Of a DNA stretch of 64,000 bases, positions 20,735 through 29,174 are shown piece after piece. The notes below the pieces were generated by a model. It worked only from the letters and a program-made list of their open reading frames with translations. It made no database searches and had not been told where the DNA came from. The stretch is taken from NCBI GenBank assembly GCA_021740845.1, contig JAIOYZ010000014.1, forward strand, positions 1 to 64,000, written 5' to 3'. How positions within the stretch are numbered: the stretch's first letter is position 1; each line of letters begins with the position of its first letter. Source of the DNA: Bacteroidia bacterium (lineage in GTDB: Bacteria > Bacteroidota > Bacteroidia > UKL13-3). The position numbers and the translations under genes were made by a program.

Positions 20735-20851
20735 TTAGAATGGTTTGTAAATTTCGATGAGCACATTTTTTGGCATAAAGTAATCACGGATTTCCTCTCT
20801 TTTGAAATGAAGCCACTCATGAACTGCAAATAGACTTATTCCAACGCACAT
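20735..20851 (-). CDS. Small ORF directly abutting the hsdM stop codon (38 aa)
   Basis: MCVGISLFAVHEWLHFKREEIRDYFMPKNVLIEIYKPF; ATG directly follows the hsdM TAG; no family recognised. Confidence 0.3.
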   Translation of the reverse strand: MCVGISLFAVHEWLHFKREEIRDYFMPKNVLIEIYKPF

Positions 20852-22339
20852 CTATTTTTTATTTAGTGCCACCAAAATCTCCCTAAAACTTGCTAATCCT
20901 GCTTCTAAGTTTTCAATAATATCCTCTGCCAATATTTCTGGGTCGGGAAGATTATCAAGGTCTGCTAATGATTTGTCTTTAAGCCATGAGATATCTAAAC
21001 TAGTTTTATCTCTTGCAATAATTTCATCATAAGTAAACATTCTCCAACGTCCTTCTGGATTGGTTTCGGCATTAAATGTTTCTTTGCGTTTGTGACGATT
21101 TGTGGGGTTATAGCATTTTATAAAATCCTTTAGAACATCTATGTTTAATGGATTTTTCTTTAAGGTATGATGAATATTGGTGCGGTAATCATATACCCAA
21201 ATTTCTTTCGACCATGGATTTTTACTAGCAGGTTTATTGTCGAAAAAAACAACATTTGCCTTCACGCCTTGCGCATAAAATATTCCTGTTGGTAAACGGA
21301 GAATGGTATGCAAATCTGTTGTTTCCAATAATTTCTTCCGTACGATTTCACCAGCACCACCCTCAAACAAAACATTGTCGGGCAATACCACAGCAGCTAT
21401 TCCTGTAGTTTTAAGCATGGACCGAATATGTTGTACAAAGTTCAATTGTTTGTTGCTGGTGGTTGCCCAAAAGTCTTGACGGTTATAGGTTAAATCGTCT
21501 TTCTCTTGTTCGCCTTCGTTATTGGTAAAAGTTTGAGAACTCTTTTTTCCAAAGGGAGGATTGGCTAAAACATAATCGTAAGTTATTGGGGAGGCAGCAA
21601 TTAATGCATCGGCAGGGGATAGAAAATTATCACTTTCTATATCACCAATATTATGAAGAAACAAATTCATCAAAGCCAAACGTCTAGTGCCAGCAACAAT
21701 CTCATTTCCGAAAAAGGTTTCCATTTTCAAAAACTTGTTTTGCTCTTTATTTAGTTTGTTGTTTTCTACAATATAATCATAAGCCGCCAAAAAGAAACCA
21801 CCAGTTCCGCAACTAGGATCTGCAATGGTTTTCATAGGTTGTGGTTGAACACATTCTACCATTGCGCGTATAAGAGGACGAGGCGTAAAATATTGCCCAG
21901 CACCACTTTTTACATCTTGAGCATTTTGCTCCAATAGCCTTTCATAAATATCTCCTTTTACATCTGCACCCATAACTAACCATTGCTCGCTGTTTATCAT
22001 ATCAATGATTTTAGCGAGCATGGCAGGGTCTTGAATTTTGTTTTGGCTCTTGGTAAATATCTGACCCAATATTCCTTTTGCAGTGCTTAACTCACGCAGC
22101 AAAGTTGCATAATGCAATTCAAGTTCTGCACCTTTTTTGGAGGTTAAACTTTCCCAATTATATTCTTTTGGTATAGGCAGTTTTCTATTGTGCGGTGGCT
22201 TGGCATATTCATCAGCCATTTTTAAAAATAGCAAATAGGTGAGTTGCTCTAAATAATCTCCATATCCTACGCCTACATCACGAAGGGGATTGCAGAAGGA
22301 CCATACTTTGGAAACTATTGAGGATGTGTTGTTGCTCAT
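20852..22339 (-). CDS. hsdM: Type I restriction-modification system, DNA methyltransferase subunit M
   Basis: AGQYFTPRPLIRAMVECV, ADPSCGTGGFFLAAYDYI, DYVLANPPFGKKSS motifs. Confidence 0.95.
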   Translation of the reverse strand: MSNNTSSIVSKVWSFCNPLRDVGVGYGDYLEQLTYLLFLKMADEYAKPPHNRKLPIPKEYNWESLTSKKGAELELHYATLLRELSTAKGILGQIFTKSQNKIQDPAMLAKIIDMINSEQWLVMGADVKGDIYERLLEQNAQDVKSGAGQYFTPRPLIRAMVECVQPQPMKTIADPSCGTGGFFLAAYDYIVENNKLNKEQNKFLKMETFFGNEIVAGTRRLALMNLFLHNIGDIESDNFLSPADALIAASPITYDYVLANPPFGKKSSQTFTNNEGEQEKDDLTYNRQDFWATTSNKQLNFVQHIRSMLKTTGIAAVVLPDNVLFEGGAGEIVRKKLLETTDLHTILRLPTGIFYAQGVKANVVFFDNKPASKNPWSKEIWVYDYRTNIHHTLKKNPLNIDVLKDFIKCYNPTNRHKRKETFNAETNPEGRWRMFTYDEIIARDKTSLDISWLKDKSLADLDNLPDPEILAEDIIENLEAGLASFREILVALNKK

Positions 22340-22490
22340 TTTATATTTTCATAATTTAATTGGAGTTTATGTCCTCCAAATGTGAAATTCAATTCCTAAA
22401 ATAAAAATCCCATAAAAATGAGCTGCGATTCAAATTATAATAGAATTAGCCCCCATTTCAAATATTGTCTTTATTTTTTTAATTTATTCT

Positions 22491-23351
22491 TCAATTGTAA
22501 ACTCCTCCAACATAAGATGGAATTGAGTCTATGAAATGATTTGAATTTGCCAATTCATCCATGGCAACAGATTTCCAATAGTTTATTCCATATTGAATTT
22601 TCCACCTATTTGATTTATTTCGAATGATGTTTGAAATCGATGTAACAGTTAGCCTTTCATTAAATTCCAACCTATTTGATTCAACGTCATCGATAATATC
22701 TGAAATTAAACGGTCTATATTCTCATTGTATTTAATTATTAGATTAAATCGATTGAAATGAGATTGTATTATATTGTAAATGTCAATGTTAATGCCATTT
22801 TGATTAATGTGAAATGTAATCATGGGAGTATTATCTTCCTTAAAAGTTAAGGCTCCGAATAAAAATTGTTCATTTGGAATAATATCATTGTAAAAGTGTA
22901 TTATCGTTCTTTGTGTAGCATTTCTCCAAAACTCCTTTTTTATGCTATTGCAAGTGGTACAACAAGGAACTAAATTCCTTGAAAGAATACTAAATTCTGG
23001 GAATGCACCTTCAGGCACATAATGATCAAAGGAAGAGCGAGTATTTATTAAACAATAAGGACAGGTATGTTTAAATTGTGTTGATTGAATATTAATTATC
23101 CTATGTAATAATAGGTCTCTAGCTTTTGTTTTAATGTGATAACAACCACGAAGGTCTGATGCAATGGGATCACTAAAAGTAGTTGGTTCAATTTCGAAAA
23201 TATTTTTAAAACTATTCAAATACCTTCCATATTCTGTATTTAAAATTGGTCTAATTCCCATTAATCTTTCTCTAGCTATCGATTCCTTATCGCTTACAAT
23301 TAAATCAAATTCTGAAAGTTCATTGCAATCAAGATATTTTAGGTTTTTCAT
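22491..23351 (-). CDS. HNH endonuclease (PtuB-like candidate)
   Basis: CPYCLINTRSSFDHYVPEGAFPEFSILSRNLVPCCTTCNSIKKEFW; overlaps upstream ATPase gene by 4 nt. Confidence 0.8.
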   Translation of the reverse strand: MKNLKYLDCNELSEFDLIVSDKESIARERLMGIRPILNTEYGRYLNSFKNIFEIEPTTFSDPIASDLRGCYHIKTKARDLLLHRIINIQSTQFKHTCPYCLINTRSSFDHYVPEGAFPEFSILSRNLVPCCTTCNSIKKEFWRNATQRTIIHFYNDIIPNEQFLFGALTFKEDNTPMITFHINQNGINIDIYNIIQSHFNRFNLIIKYNENIDRLISDIIDDVESNRLEFNERLTVTSISNIIRNKSNRWKIQYGINYWKSVAMDELANSNHFIDSIPSYVGGVYN

Positions 23352-24790
23352 ATGAATTTGTTTTTAATAGCCTCCAAATAAAGCATAGCATTTATACTTA
23401 ATCCATTTTCAAACAATTCATTTTGGTCAAATCGAGTAAAATTTAATTTATCAAGATAGACCTTATAAAGTTCTTTAACATCAATTGTTTCAAAAACAGT
23501 ACTTGTAATTGTTGAAATATTTTCACCAAAACTTTCAATAGGAAGTTTCCTAATAATTGGAATGTTTCCTAATCTATCAAATATTGTGATGTATTTAGAT
23601 GGGATATCCTGAATAATAATTGGAGAGTGGGTAGAAATTATTGCAAATGAATCAAAATCTTCCAAGATGCCATAAAAACAATTAGTCAAACCCGATATTG
23701 CTGATGGATGTAAATGGGTTTCTGGCTCATCAAATAAGATAAAAGTCTCATTTTCAATATTTGCAATTAATTCTGTTAAAATAAATAAAATAATGCTTTG
23801 GCCAGAACTTAATCTTTTTGCCTTTTGGTATGAGATAGTTTCTACCCAATCTTTTGTTAATTGATATGGGTTTTCAATTCCTAAATTTTCTAAATTTATA
23901 ATTTGACCTATTCTGTTGTACCAAATATGAATCCTATCATTCTCAATAATTTTAATCAATGAAACCTTTAGTTTTGAGCTTAATCTATCATCATTGATAA
24001 TTCCATCATCTTCCGTTCTTAATCCTAGATATTTATAGCTAAATACGGTCGTTTCCGGAGGTTTAGGGAAATCATCGAAAAGGCTGTAAGAAATAGCAAT
24101 TACTTTATTAAATAATGGATTATATGGTTGGAACTTATTTCTTTTATCAACACCACTTATGGAATTTACCATGCTACCTAGAAATTGTGTTTTTCCTGTT
24201 CCGTTTTTACCAATTATAATATTTAATCTATATGGTAATAATTCTGTATTCTTAAAATCAAAATAGACTTCATGGTGGGCTTCTGCACCTTCAATTTTAA
24301 CTTTATAGTTGAAAAATAAATTCTCATTCACTTTTCTTACATTTTCAAATAGAAGCAATTTTGCCTCATTTAAAGCCTTTTCTGCAGAGCCAAAACGGAT
24401 TAAACTAGCTACAAAGCCACTTTCTATTTTAACTTCCTCAAATAAATCATCATTTATTGAGATGTCATTAATACAATCCAAAACCTTTGTGAAACTTTCA
24501 GGGGCAATTTTTTTTATATTTTCATAAAATTCTAAGGATTGACCAAGGGAAAAAAAATTCTTTTCTAGCCTATAAAATTCAATCGGGATGTTAGTGTAAC
24601 TGTCATTAATGTCCAATATCTTTATACTGCCAATTTCTTCATAATCATTCCTTGAATTATAATAAAATAAATTAAATAATGTATAAAAACCAAAATCATT
24701 CCAGCCATCTTTTATAAAAACGTAACATGGGAAAACAGATAATAGCGGCAATGAATCCTTATATCCTTTTGAGTAAAAAATATTCTTCAT
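23348..24790 (-). CDS. AAA/ABC-type ATPase (PtuA/OLD-like candidate)
   Basis: Walker A IIIGKNGTGKTQFLG, LSSGQSIILF signature, Walker B ILFDEPETHLHPSAISGL, ISTHSP. Confidence 0.85.
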   Translation of the reverse strand: MKNIFYSKGYKDSLPLLSVFPCYVFIKDGWNDFGFYTLFNLFYYNSRNDYEEIGSIKILDINDSYTNIPIEFYRLEKNFFSLGQSLEFYENIKKIAPESFTKVLDCINDISINDDLFEEVKIESGFVASLIRFGSAEKALNEAKLLLFENVRKVNENLFFNYKVKIEGAEAHHEVYFDFKNTELLPYRLNIIIGKNGTGKTQFLGSMVNSISGVDKRNKFQPYNPLFNKVIAISYSLFDDFPKPPETTVFSYKYLGLRTEDDGIINDDRLSSKLKVSLIKIIENDRIHIWYNRIGQIINLENLGIENPYQLTKDWVETISYQKAKRLSSGQSIILFILTELIANIENETFILFDEPETHLHPSAISGLTNCFYGILEDFDSFAIISTHSPIIIQDIPSKYITIFDRLGNIPIIRKLPIESFGENISTITSTVFETIDVKELYKVYLDKLNFTRFDQNELFENGLSINAMLYLEAIKNKFI

Positions 24791-24795
24791 TATTG

Positions 24796-26013
24796 CTAAA
24801 TTAATTTCCCTTCAAACGCCTTTTTTAAAATACTTTGTTTCAAGGTTTCGGCTTGAACCAAACTTTGGCTGATAGTTTCTTCTATTTTATCACATACAGT
24901 GAGCTTGCTTTCTAATTCAGAGACGATGAGTTGTTGTTCTTCCAATGATGGTATTGATAATTGGAATGATTCCATTGATTTTGTATTTACAACTTGCAGC
25001 ACTCCTCCAACTTTCATTTTTTGCATTCGTTGTCTTTCCGCATTAAGTCTATAACATATAAATTTTGATGAAATGATTTCAGGATTTGGCCGAAGAATAA
25101 CTGCGTTTGAAACTTGTGCAACTTTAATCGTATCTGGAACAATACAAGCTTTACCAGAATCACCATGTCTTGCAATTAAAATATCACCTGGAATCACTTG
25201 TGATTTTTTATTTTTATCATTAAAAGTTATTGTAACCTCCCTCATATCGTGATTGAGAAATTCATTTTCCCCAATATGAGTGGTACTTAGGAACATAACT
25301 CCTCCAGATTTAACAATATGCGCTGTTACTGGACCAACATATCCAACAACTATTTTCAAGGAAGCGTCTTTTAATTTTAAAGATTTCCAATTATTTGTTC
25401 CACTGGTGAGCCTCCCTTCAAAAGCCCATTTCAACAAACTTTGCCTATACACTTTTAATTGCTGTTTGGCGGTAAGCAATTGTTGTTTGCCATTTTCTAA
25501 TTCGCTGAGTAGTTCTTCTATTTTGAAAACTATGGCTTGTTGTTCGGGGAGAGGGGGTATTGGCAAGTCCAGGTTTTTTAAAATTCCTTGACTAATGTTT
25601 GGTTGTGCTCCACCAATTCCTTGTTTTACTAAATTTGGTTTCTTGTAAAACAAAAAATGATAAAGGTAGTTTGAATCTATTTTGTCATTTTTGAAAATGC
25701 CGCATATAGCTTGATTTGTAGAAGCATCAACACCCAAGAATGCAAGCTTACCGATTGTAGCTCCATAAAGAGCAATTAGCAATGTTCCTTTTGGAAAAAC
25801 TTTGGCACTTGAATTTTTAATTGCTTCTTCTGAAATCTTTTCTTCGGTATCTAGTATTAATCCTCTGTCCAACTCACCTGATTTTACCCAAGGTATTTTG
25901 CCATTGTAGTAATTGGCTTTTTGTCTACTTGGTGTACCTCCGCTTGTTGTATGACAAACCTCACCCAACTTTTGGAGTTGCCAATGTTTCGGTAATAAAT
26001 CTATTTCATCCAT
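24796..26013 (-). CDS. hsdS: Type I restriction-modification system, specificity subunit S
   Basis: Two target-recognition half-repeats: LPIPPLPEQQAIVFKIEELLSELENGKQQL and LSIPSLEEQQLIVSELESKLTVCDKIE; ends LKQSILKKAFEGKLI. Confidence 0.93.
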   Translation of the reverse strand: MDEIDLLPKHWQLQKLGEVCHTTSGGTPSRQKANYYNGKIPWVKSGELDRGLILDTEEKISEEAIKNSSAKVFPKGTLLIALYGATIGKLAFLGVDASTNQAICGIFKNDKIDSNYLYHFLFYKKPNLVKQGIGGAQPNISQGILKNLDLPIPPLPEQQAIVFKIEELLSELENGKQQLLTAKQQLKVYRQSLLKWAFEGRLTSGTNNWKSLKLKDASLKIVVGYVGPVTAHIVKSGGVMFLSTTHIGENEFLNHDMREVTITFNDKNKKSQVIPGDILIARHGDSGKACIVPDTIKVAQVSNAVILRPNPEIISSKFICYRLNAERQRMQKMKVGGVLQVVNTKSMESFQLSIPSLEEQQLIVSELESKLTVCDKIEETISQSLVQAETLKQSILKKAFEGKLI

Positions 26014-26015
26014 GT

Positions 26016-27266
26016 CTATTTAATAAATTTGTCGACAATACCACTTGGCATCGTAGGGGAAGAATCTTCTCTTAGAAGGCCTGAATCTGCTCTGCTAAAT
26101 AAGGACTGCATAATAAGTGTTCTTTCACCTTTTTCTATGGCATTATCCTTAATTAAAGCCAAATAAACAAAGGTCAATTGTTCTCTCTCCTCTGCATCTC
26201 TTGATAAATGAAATGAACTAAACATAACTTTAGATATCGCTCTAATTCCGAATGCTAGCAAGGAAATAAAGGTGATATAAACAATAGACCATCTTACGGC
26301 AATGCCTTTATCTTCATTGAAAAAACTTTTTAACATTCCTTCAGGCGTTAGCCATAACAAAATATATAAGGTAATTGTACCAAAAACAATTAATCCAACT
26401 AACCATTTTAAAGCATTCCATCCTTCTTTGTTCAGTTTTTCAGCTCTTTTATTCCAATATTCAGCAGGCTTTTTTAGTCTTAATAATTCTTCGTAAGTTT
26501 TTTCTAAGGTTAAAATATTTTCACTTGAAGTAGTATGAAATGATTCAATTATATGTTTAGTACGATCATACCATGTATTAACCTCAAGTTCCTTAGAATC
26601 TTTAAAGTCATTGATTCGCGTTGCAAATTCTTGGTAATCCCCATTTACTTTGGCAATATGATTTGAGACTTGTCCTTCAGAATTTGAAAGATAATTCAAA
26701 AAATCACCCTTAAGGTTATTAATTGATTGCTCTTCTAATTCTCCTCTTTCCTTTATTTTAGTAGTATTATTTCTTGTAAACTCAAAGGCAAACAAAGTGC
26801 CTAGGTAAGTATCTTTATTTTTTAAATTACCTACACTGCCATTAATAAATTCGAAAGCGCCTCTAAATTGTTCAATATTATTCTTTAACAAATCCAAAAG
26901 AAAGGGTGTTTCTGGACAATCATATGTTAATGAATGTCTTAGATTTGAAATATGGGGAAAAACGTGCGTCTCCCAATTTACTATAAGATTTTGTGGGTTT
27001 TCACCAACAAAATTTTGAATAAAATAGACAAATTGCTCTTTAAGAATTCTAAATAATTCTTTTGATTTATTAAGTTCCTCAGGCATGTTATCAGATAGAT
27101 TCTGCCAACCAGCATATTGGTTAAAAATGTATTCAGAAAATGCACTTACAGTTTTAAAATTCAACTTTAGTCTAATATTGATAAAATCAATATTAATATC
27201 TCTTTCATTAAACCAAGCAATGCTAGGAGAATTTGCTATAGCCAAATTTACGTCTTCAATTTTCAT
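26016..27266 (-). CDS. Two-TM protein of unknown function in the R-M operon (resembles DUF6161)
   Basis: Two TM segments (WLVGLIVFGTITLYILLWL; SIVYITFISLLAFGIRAI) then KVMFSSFHLSRDAEEREQLTFVYLALI...RTLIMQSLFSRADSGLL. Confidence 0.6.
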   Translation of the reverse strand: MKIEDVNLAIANSPSIAWFNERDINIDFINIRLKLNFKTVSAFSEYIFNQYAGWQNLSDNMPEELNKSKELFRILKEQFVYFIQNFVGENPQNLIVNWETHVFPHISNLRHSLTYDCPETPFLLDLLKNNIEQFRGAFEFINGSVGNLKNKDTYLGTLFAFEFTRNNTTKIKERGELEEQSINNLKGDFLNYLSNSEGQVSNHIAKVNGDYQEFATRINDFKDSKELEVNTWYDRTKHIIESFHTTSSENILTLEKTYEELLRLKKPAEYWNKRAEKLNKEGWNALKWLVGLIVFGTITLYILLWLTPEGMLKSFFNEDKGIAVRWSIVYITFISLLAFGIRAISKVMFSSFHLSRDAEEREQLTFVYLALIKDNAIEKGERTLIMQSLFSRADSGLLREDSSPTMPSGIVDKFIK

Positions 27267-27318
27267 TTAGTTGATTTTAAGTTTAAGACTTCTTTTTTAC
27301 CCAACATTAGATATTATT

Positions 27319-28056
27319 TTACCCTAACAACCAATTAATAACAACACCCACTATAATCGAAAAAGCATAACTCATCATGGTTCCAACCAAAACGTATTCA
27401 CTTCGCAGGCCTTCTTCTTTCTGGGCAAAGCGAATTATACTTTTACCTGTTATTAAAAAACCAATGGCTTCATATTGGTTCAAGTATACAAAGGTTATAA
27501 TAATCATGCGTTCAAACATTCCTATGAGTTTACCTCCATGTTCTAATTTCTCTTCATCACTGTGTGCGGTTGTTTTTTCTATGCCTTTTAAGACAAACTT
27601 CATGGCATAGCCAATTGGCCACATTACCAAAACATAGCCAAATACCAATAGGCTAATCCGAAAATTTACAAATAGAAGCGCCATCGCATTTAGGATTTGA
27701 TCCCATATATTTTCCCATAATGCCCAAACTATTACAATACTTAGTAGGTGGATTAATTGATCGGCAAAAAACAGGGATGACTCTTTAGTAGGAAAACTCT
27801 TTTGAAGACTACATTTAATGCCATCAATTAACCAATGAGCCAAAGCTAATACCACTGCAATTTTCCATGAAAAGCTTAGTAATAATGTTGTTAGAAACAC
27901 CACCCCAATATGTAGAAACATGTGTTTGGAAAACCATTTTTTGTTGGCTACCATGGAATCGGTTTGAAAAATAAAATCAGCAAATAATTGCGAAAGCAAT
28001 AACCTGATTAAAATGTTTCCCTGCTCCAATGTAAAAAATATCAGTTCATTTTTCAT
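27319..28056 (-). CDS. DUF3307-like integral membrane protein
   Basis: LLLSQLFADFIFQTDSMVANKKWFSKHMFLHIGVVF...ALAHWLIDGIKC...FFADQLIHLLSIV pattern. Confidence 0.75.
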   Translation of the reverse strand: MKNELIFFTLEQGNILIRLLLSQLFADFIFQTDSMVANKKWFSKHMFLHIGVVFLTTLLLSFSWKIAVVLALAHWLIDGIKCSLQKSFPTKESSLFFADQLIHLLSIVIVWALWENIWDQILNAMALLFVNFRISLLVFGYVLVMWPIGYAMKFVLKGIEKTTAHSDEEKLEHGGKLIGMFERMIIITFVYLNQYEAIGFLITGKSIIRFAQKEEGLRSEYVLVGTMMSYAFSIIVGVVINWLLG

Positions 28057-28059
28057 ATC

Positions 28060-28761
28060 CTAGCTCTCCAATTCCTGATAGATTGTTTCATAGCGCAATA
28101 CCATTGTATGAATTGCATTCCATGACCCATTATTTGACCTTTGGTTAACGGCAGATTGTGCTATATTTAGTCGTTTAGCTATTTGTATTTCAGTATAACC
28201 AAGCAGTTTAAGATAGATTACTTCACATTGTAAGGCACTATTTCTTGCAATAATACTATCCAACAAGTTACATTCTGTTTCCAGTTCCAATTGGTAGTTA
28301 TCATCAGTTGCAATTCCTATACTTTGTTTACTACCTTTTAAGTTATCTAGTGTTCGGCCAGAAAATAGAAATGCTTCACCATTTGCTTTTCCAAGAGATT
28401 CTATTTCTTCTTCACCCTCACCAATTCCAATTGCTATACGTGTATCAAACATCCATACAGGGTATATCATTGATTGATTTTTCAAAGGATTTTCTTTTGA
28501 CTTCAATTCAAAAGCTTCACTTGGATTTAAATGTTTAATAAAGGTTTTAATCAATAAGGCAACTCTAAGTGCATTTTCAGGATGCGGCAATAAACACTGA
28601 AAACTATCTCCCCTGTACAATTCATATTGCATGTTATAGTCTTTACTCAATAATTTCAGGGCAGCATCCACTTCATCAATCAACATCTTCCGTTCATTGG
28701 ATTTCATTTTTGTTGATTGTATTATATCTCCTGTTATTACTGCTTTTTTCATAGCTGCCAA
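28060..28761 (-). CDS. SatD-family-like protein with C-terminal helix-turn-helix
   Basis: MKKAVITGDIIQSTKMKSNERKMLIDEVDAAL...YELYRGDSFQCLL...TRIAIGIGEGEEEI...GEAFLFSGRTLDNLK; HTH-like LLGYTEIQIAKRLNIAQSAVNQRS; adjacent to the DUF3307-like gene. Confidence 0.7.
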   Translation of the reverse strand: MAAMKKAVITGDIIQSTKMKSNERKMLIDEVDAALKLLSKDYNMQYELYRGDSFQCLLPHPENALRVALLIKTFIKHLNPSEAFELKSKENPLKNQSMIYPVWMFDTRIAIGIGEGEEEIESLGKANGEAFLFSGRTLDNLKGSKQSIGIATDDNYQLELETECNLLDSIIARNSALQCEVIYLKLLGYTEIQIAKRLNIAQSAVNQRSNNGSWNAIHTMVLRYETIYQELES

Positions 28762-28771
28762 TTTTATGCAA

Positions 28772-28849
28772 TATAAGTCTATAAACTTATAATACCATAT
28801 TATAAGCCTTATGCCTTATATTTATACATTATAAGTCCTGTGACTTATA
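28772..28849. promoter_or_regulatory. Three operator-like palindromes TATAAG-N8-CTTATA with an exact 29-bp period
   Basis: Sites 28772-28791, 28801-28820 and 28830-28849 read directly; the third extends to a perfect ATTATAAGTC-CTGT-GACTTATAAT. Confidence 0.75.
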
Positions 28850-29057
28850 ATTGAGCTTCATTAATTCTATTACTTATTTCTCTAAATATCTCTACTAATC
28901 TTATTTTTCTCTACCCACTTTTTCTACAGTGTAATTTGAACAATTTTATAATTGCCTTGCTTGTTACAAGTCAAATAAGCCAACAAAGCTAAATACGGAA
29001 AACTTGTTGGTTCAGTCAAATAAGCATCAAATAAAGAACAACTTGAAAATAAATAAC

Positions 29058-29174
29058 TTACGATATTTTTTGAGGCTCTAGTGGATTTCCAGTCAAATAA
29101 AACTCAGCCCATTCACATTCTTTTGGCAGTTTCAAGAGCCTATCAATAAATTTATGTAGTTCTTTTTCTTCCAT
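29058..29174 (-). pseudogene. 38-aa remnant of an AlbA_2/Schlafen-like ATP-binding protein N-terminus, coupled to the hsdR stop
   Basis: MEEKELHKFIDRLLKLPKECEWAEFYLTGNPLEPQKIS* resembles the LLxLPKExEWxEFKxNxxxPExIGxYISALSN opening of AlbA_2 proteins; the frame then stops. Confidence 0.5.

Noticed and set aside
28772-28849. Short CRISPR-like array upstream of satD-like gene
   Set aside because: Only three units; the repeated element is a 6+6 palindrome with N8 inside and 9-bp gaps, not repeat-spacer architecture; no cas genes in the window
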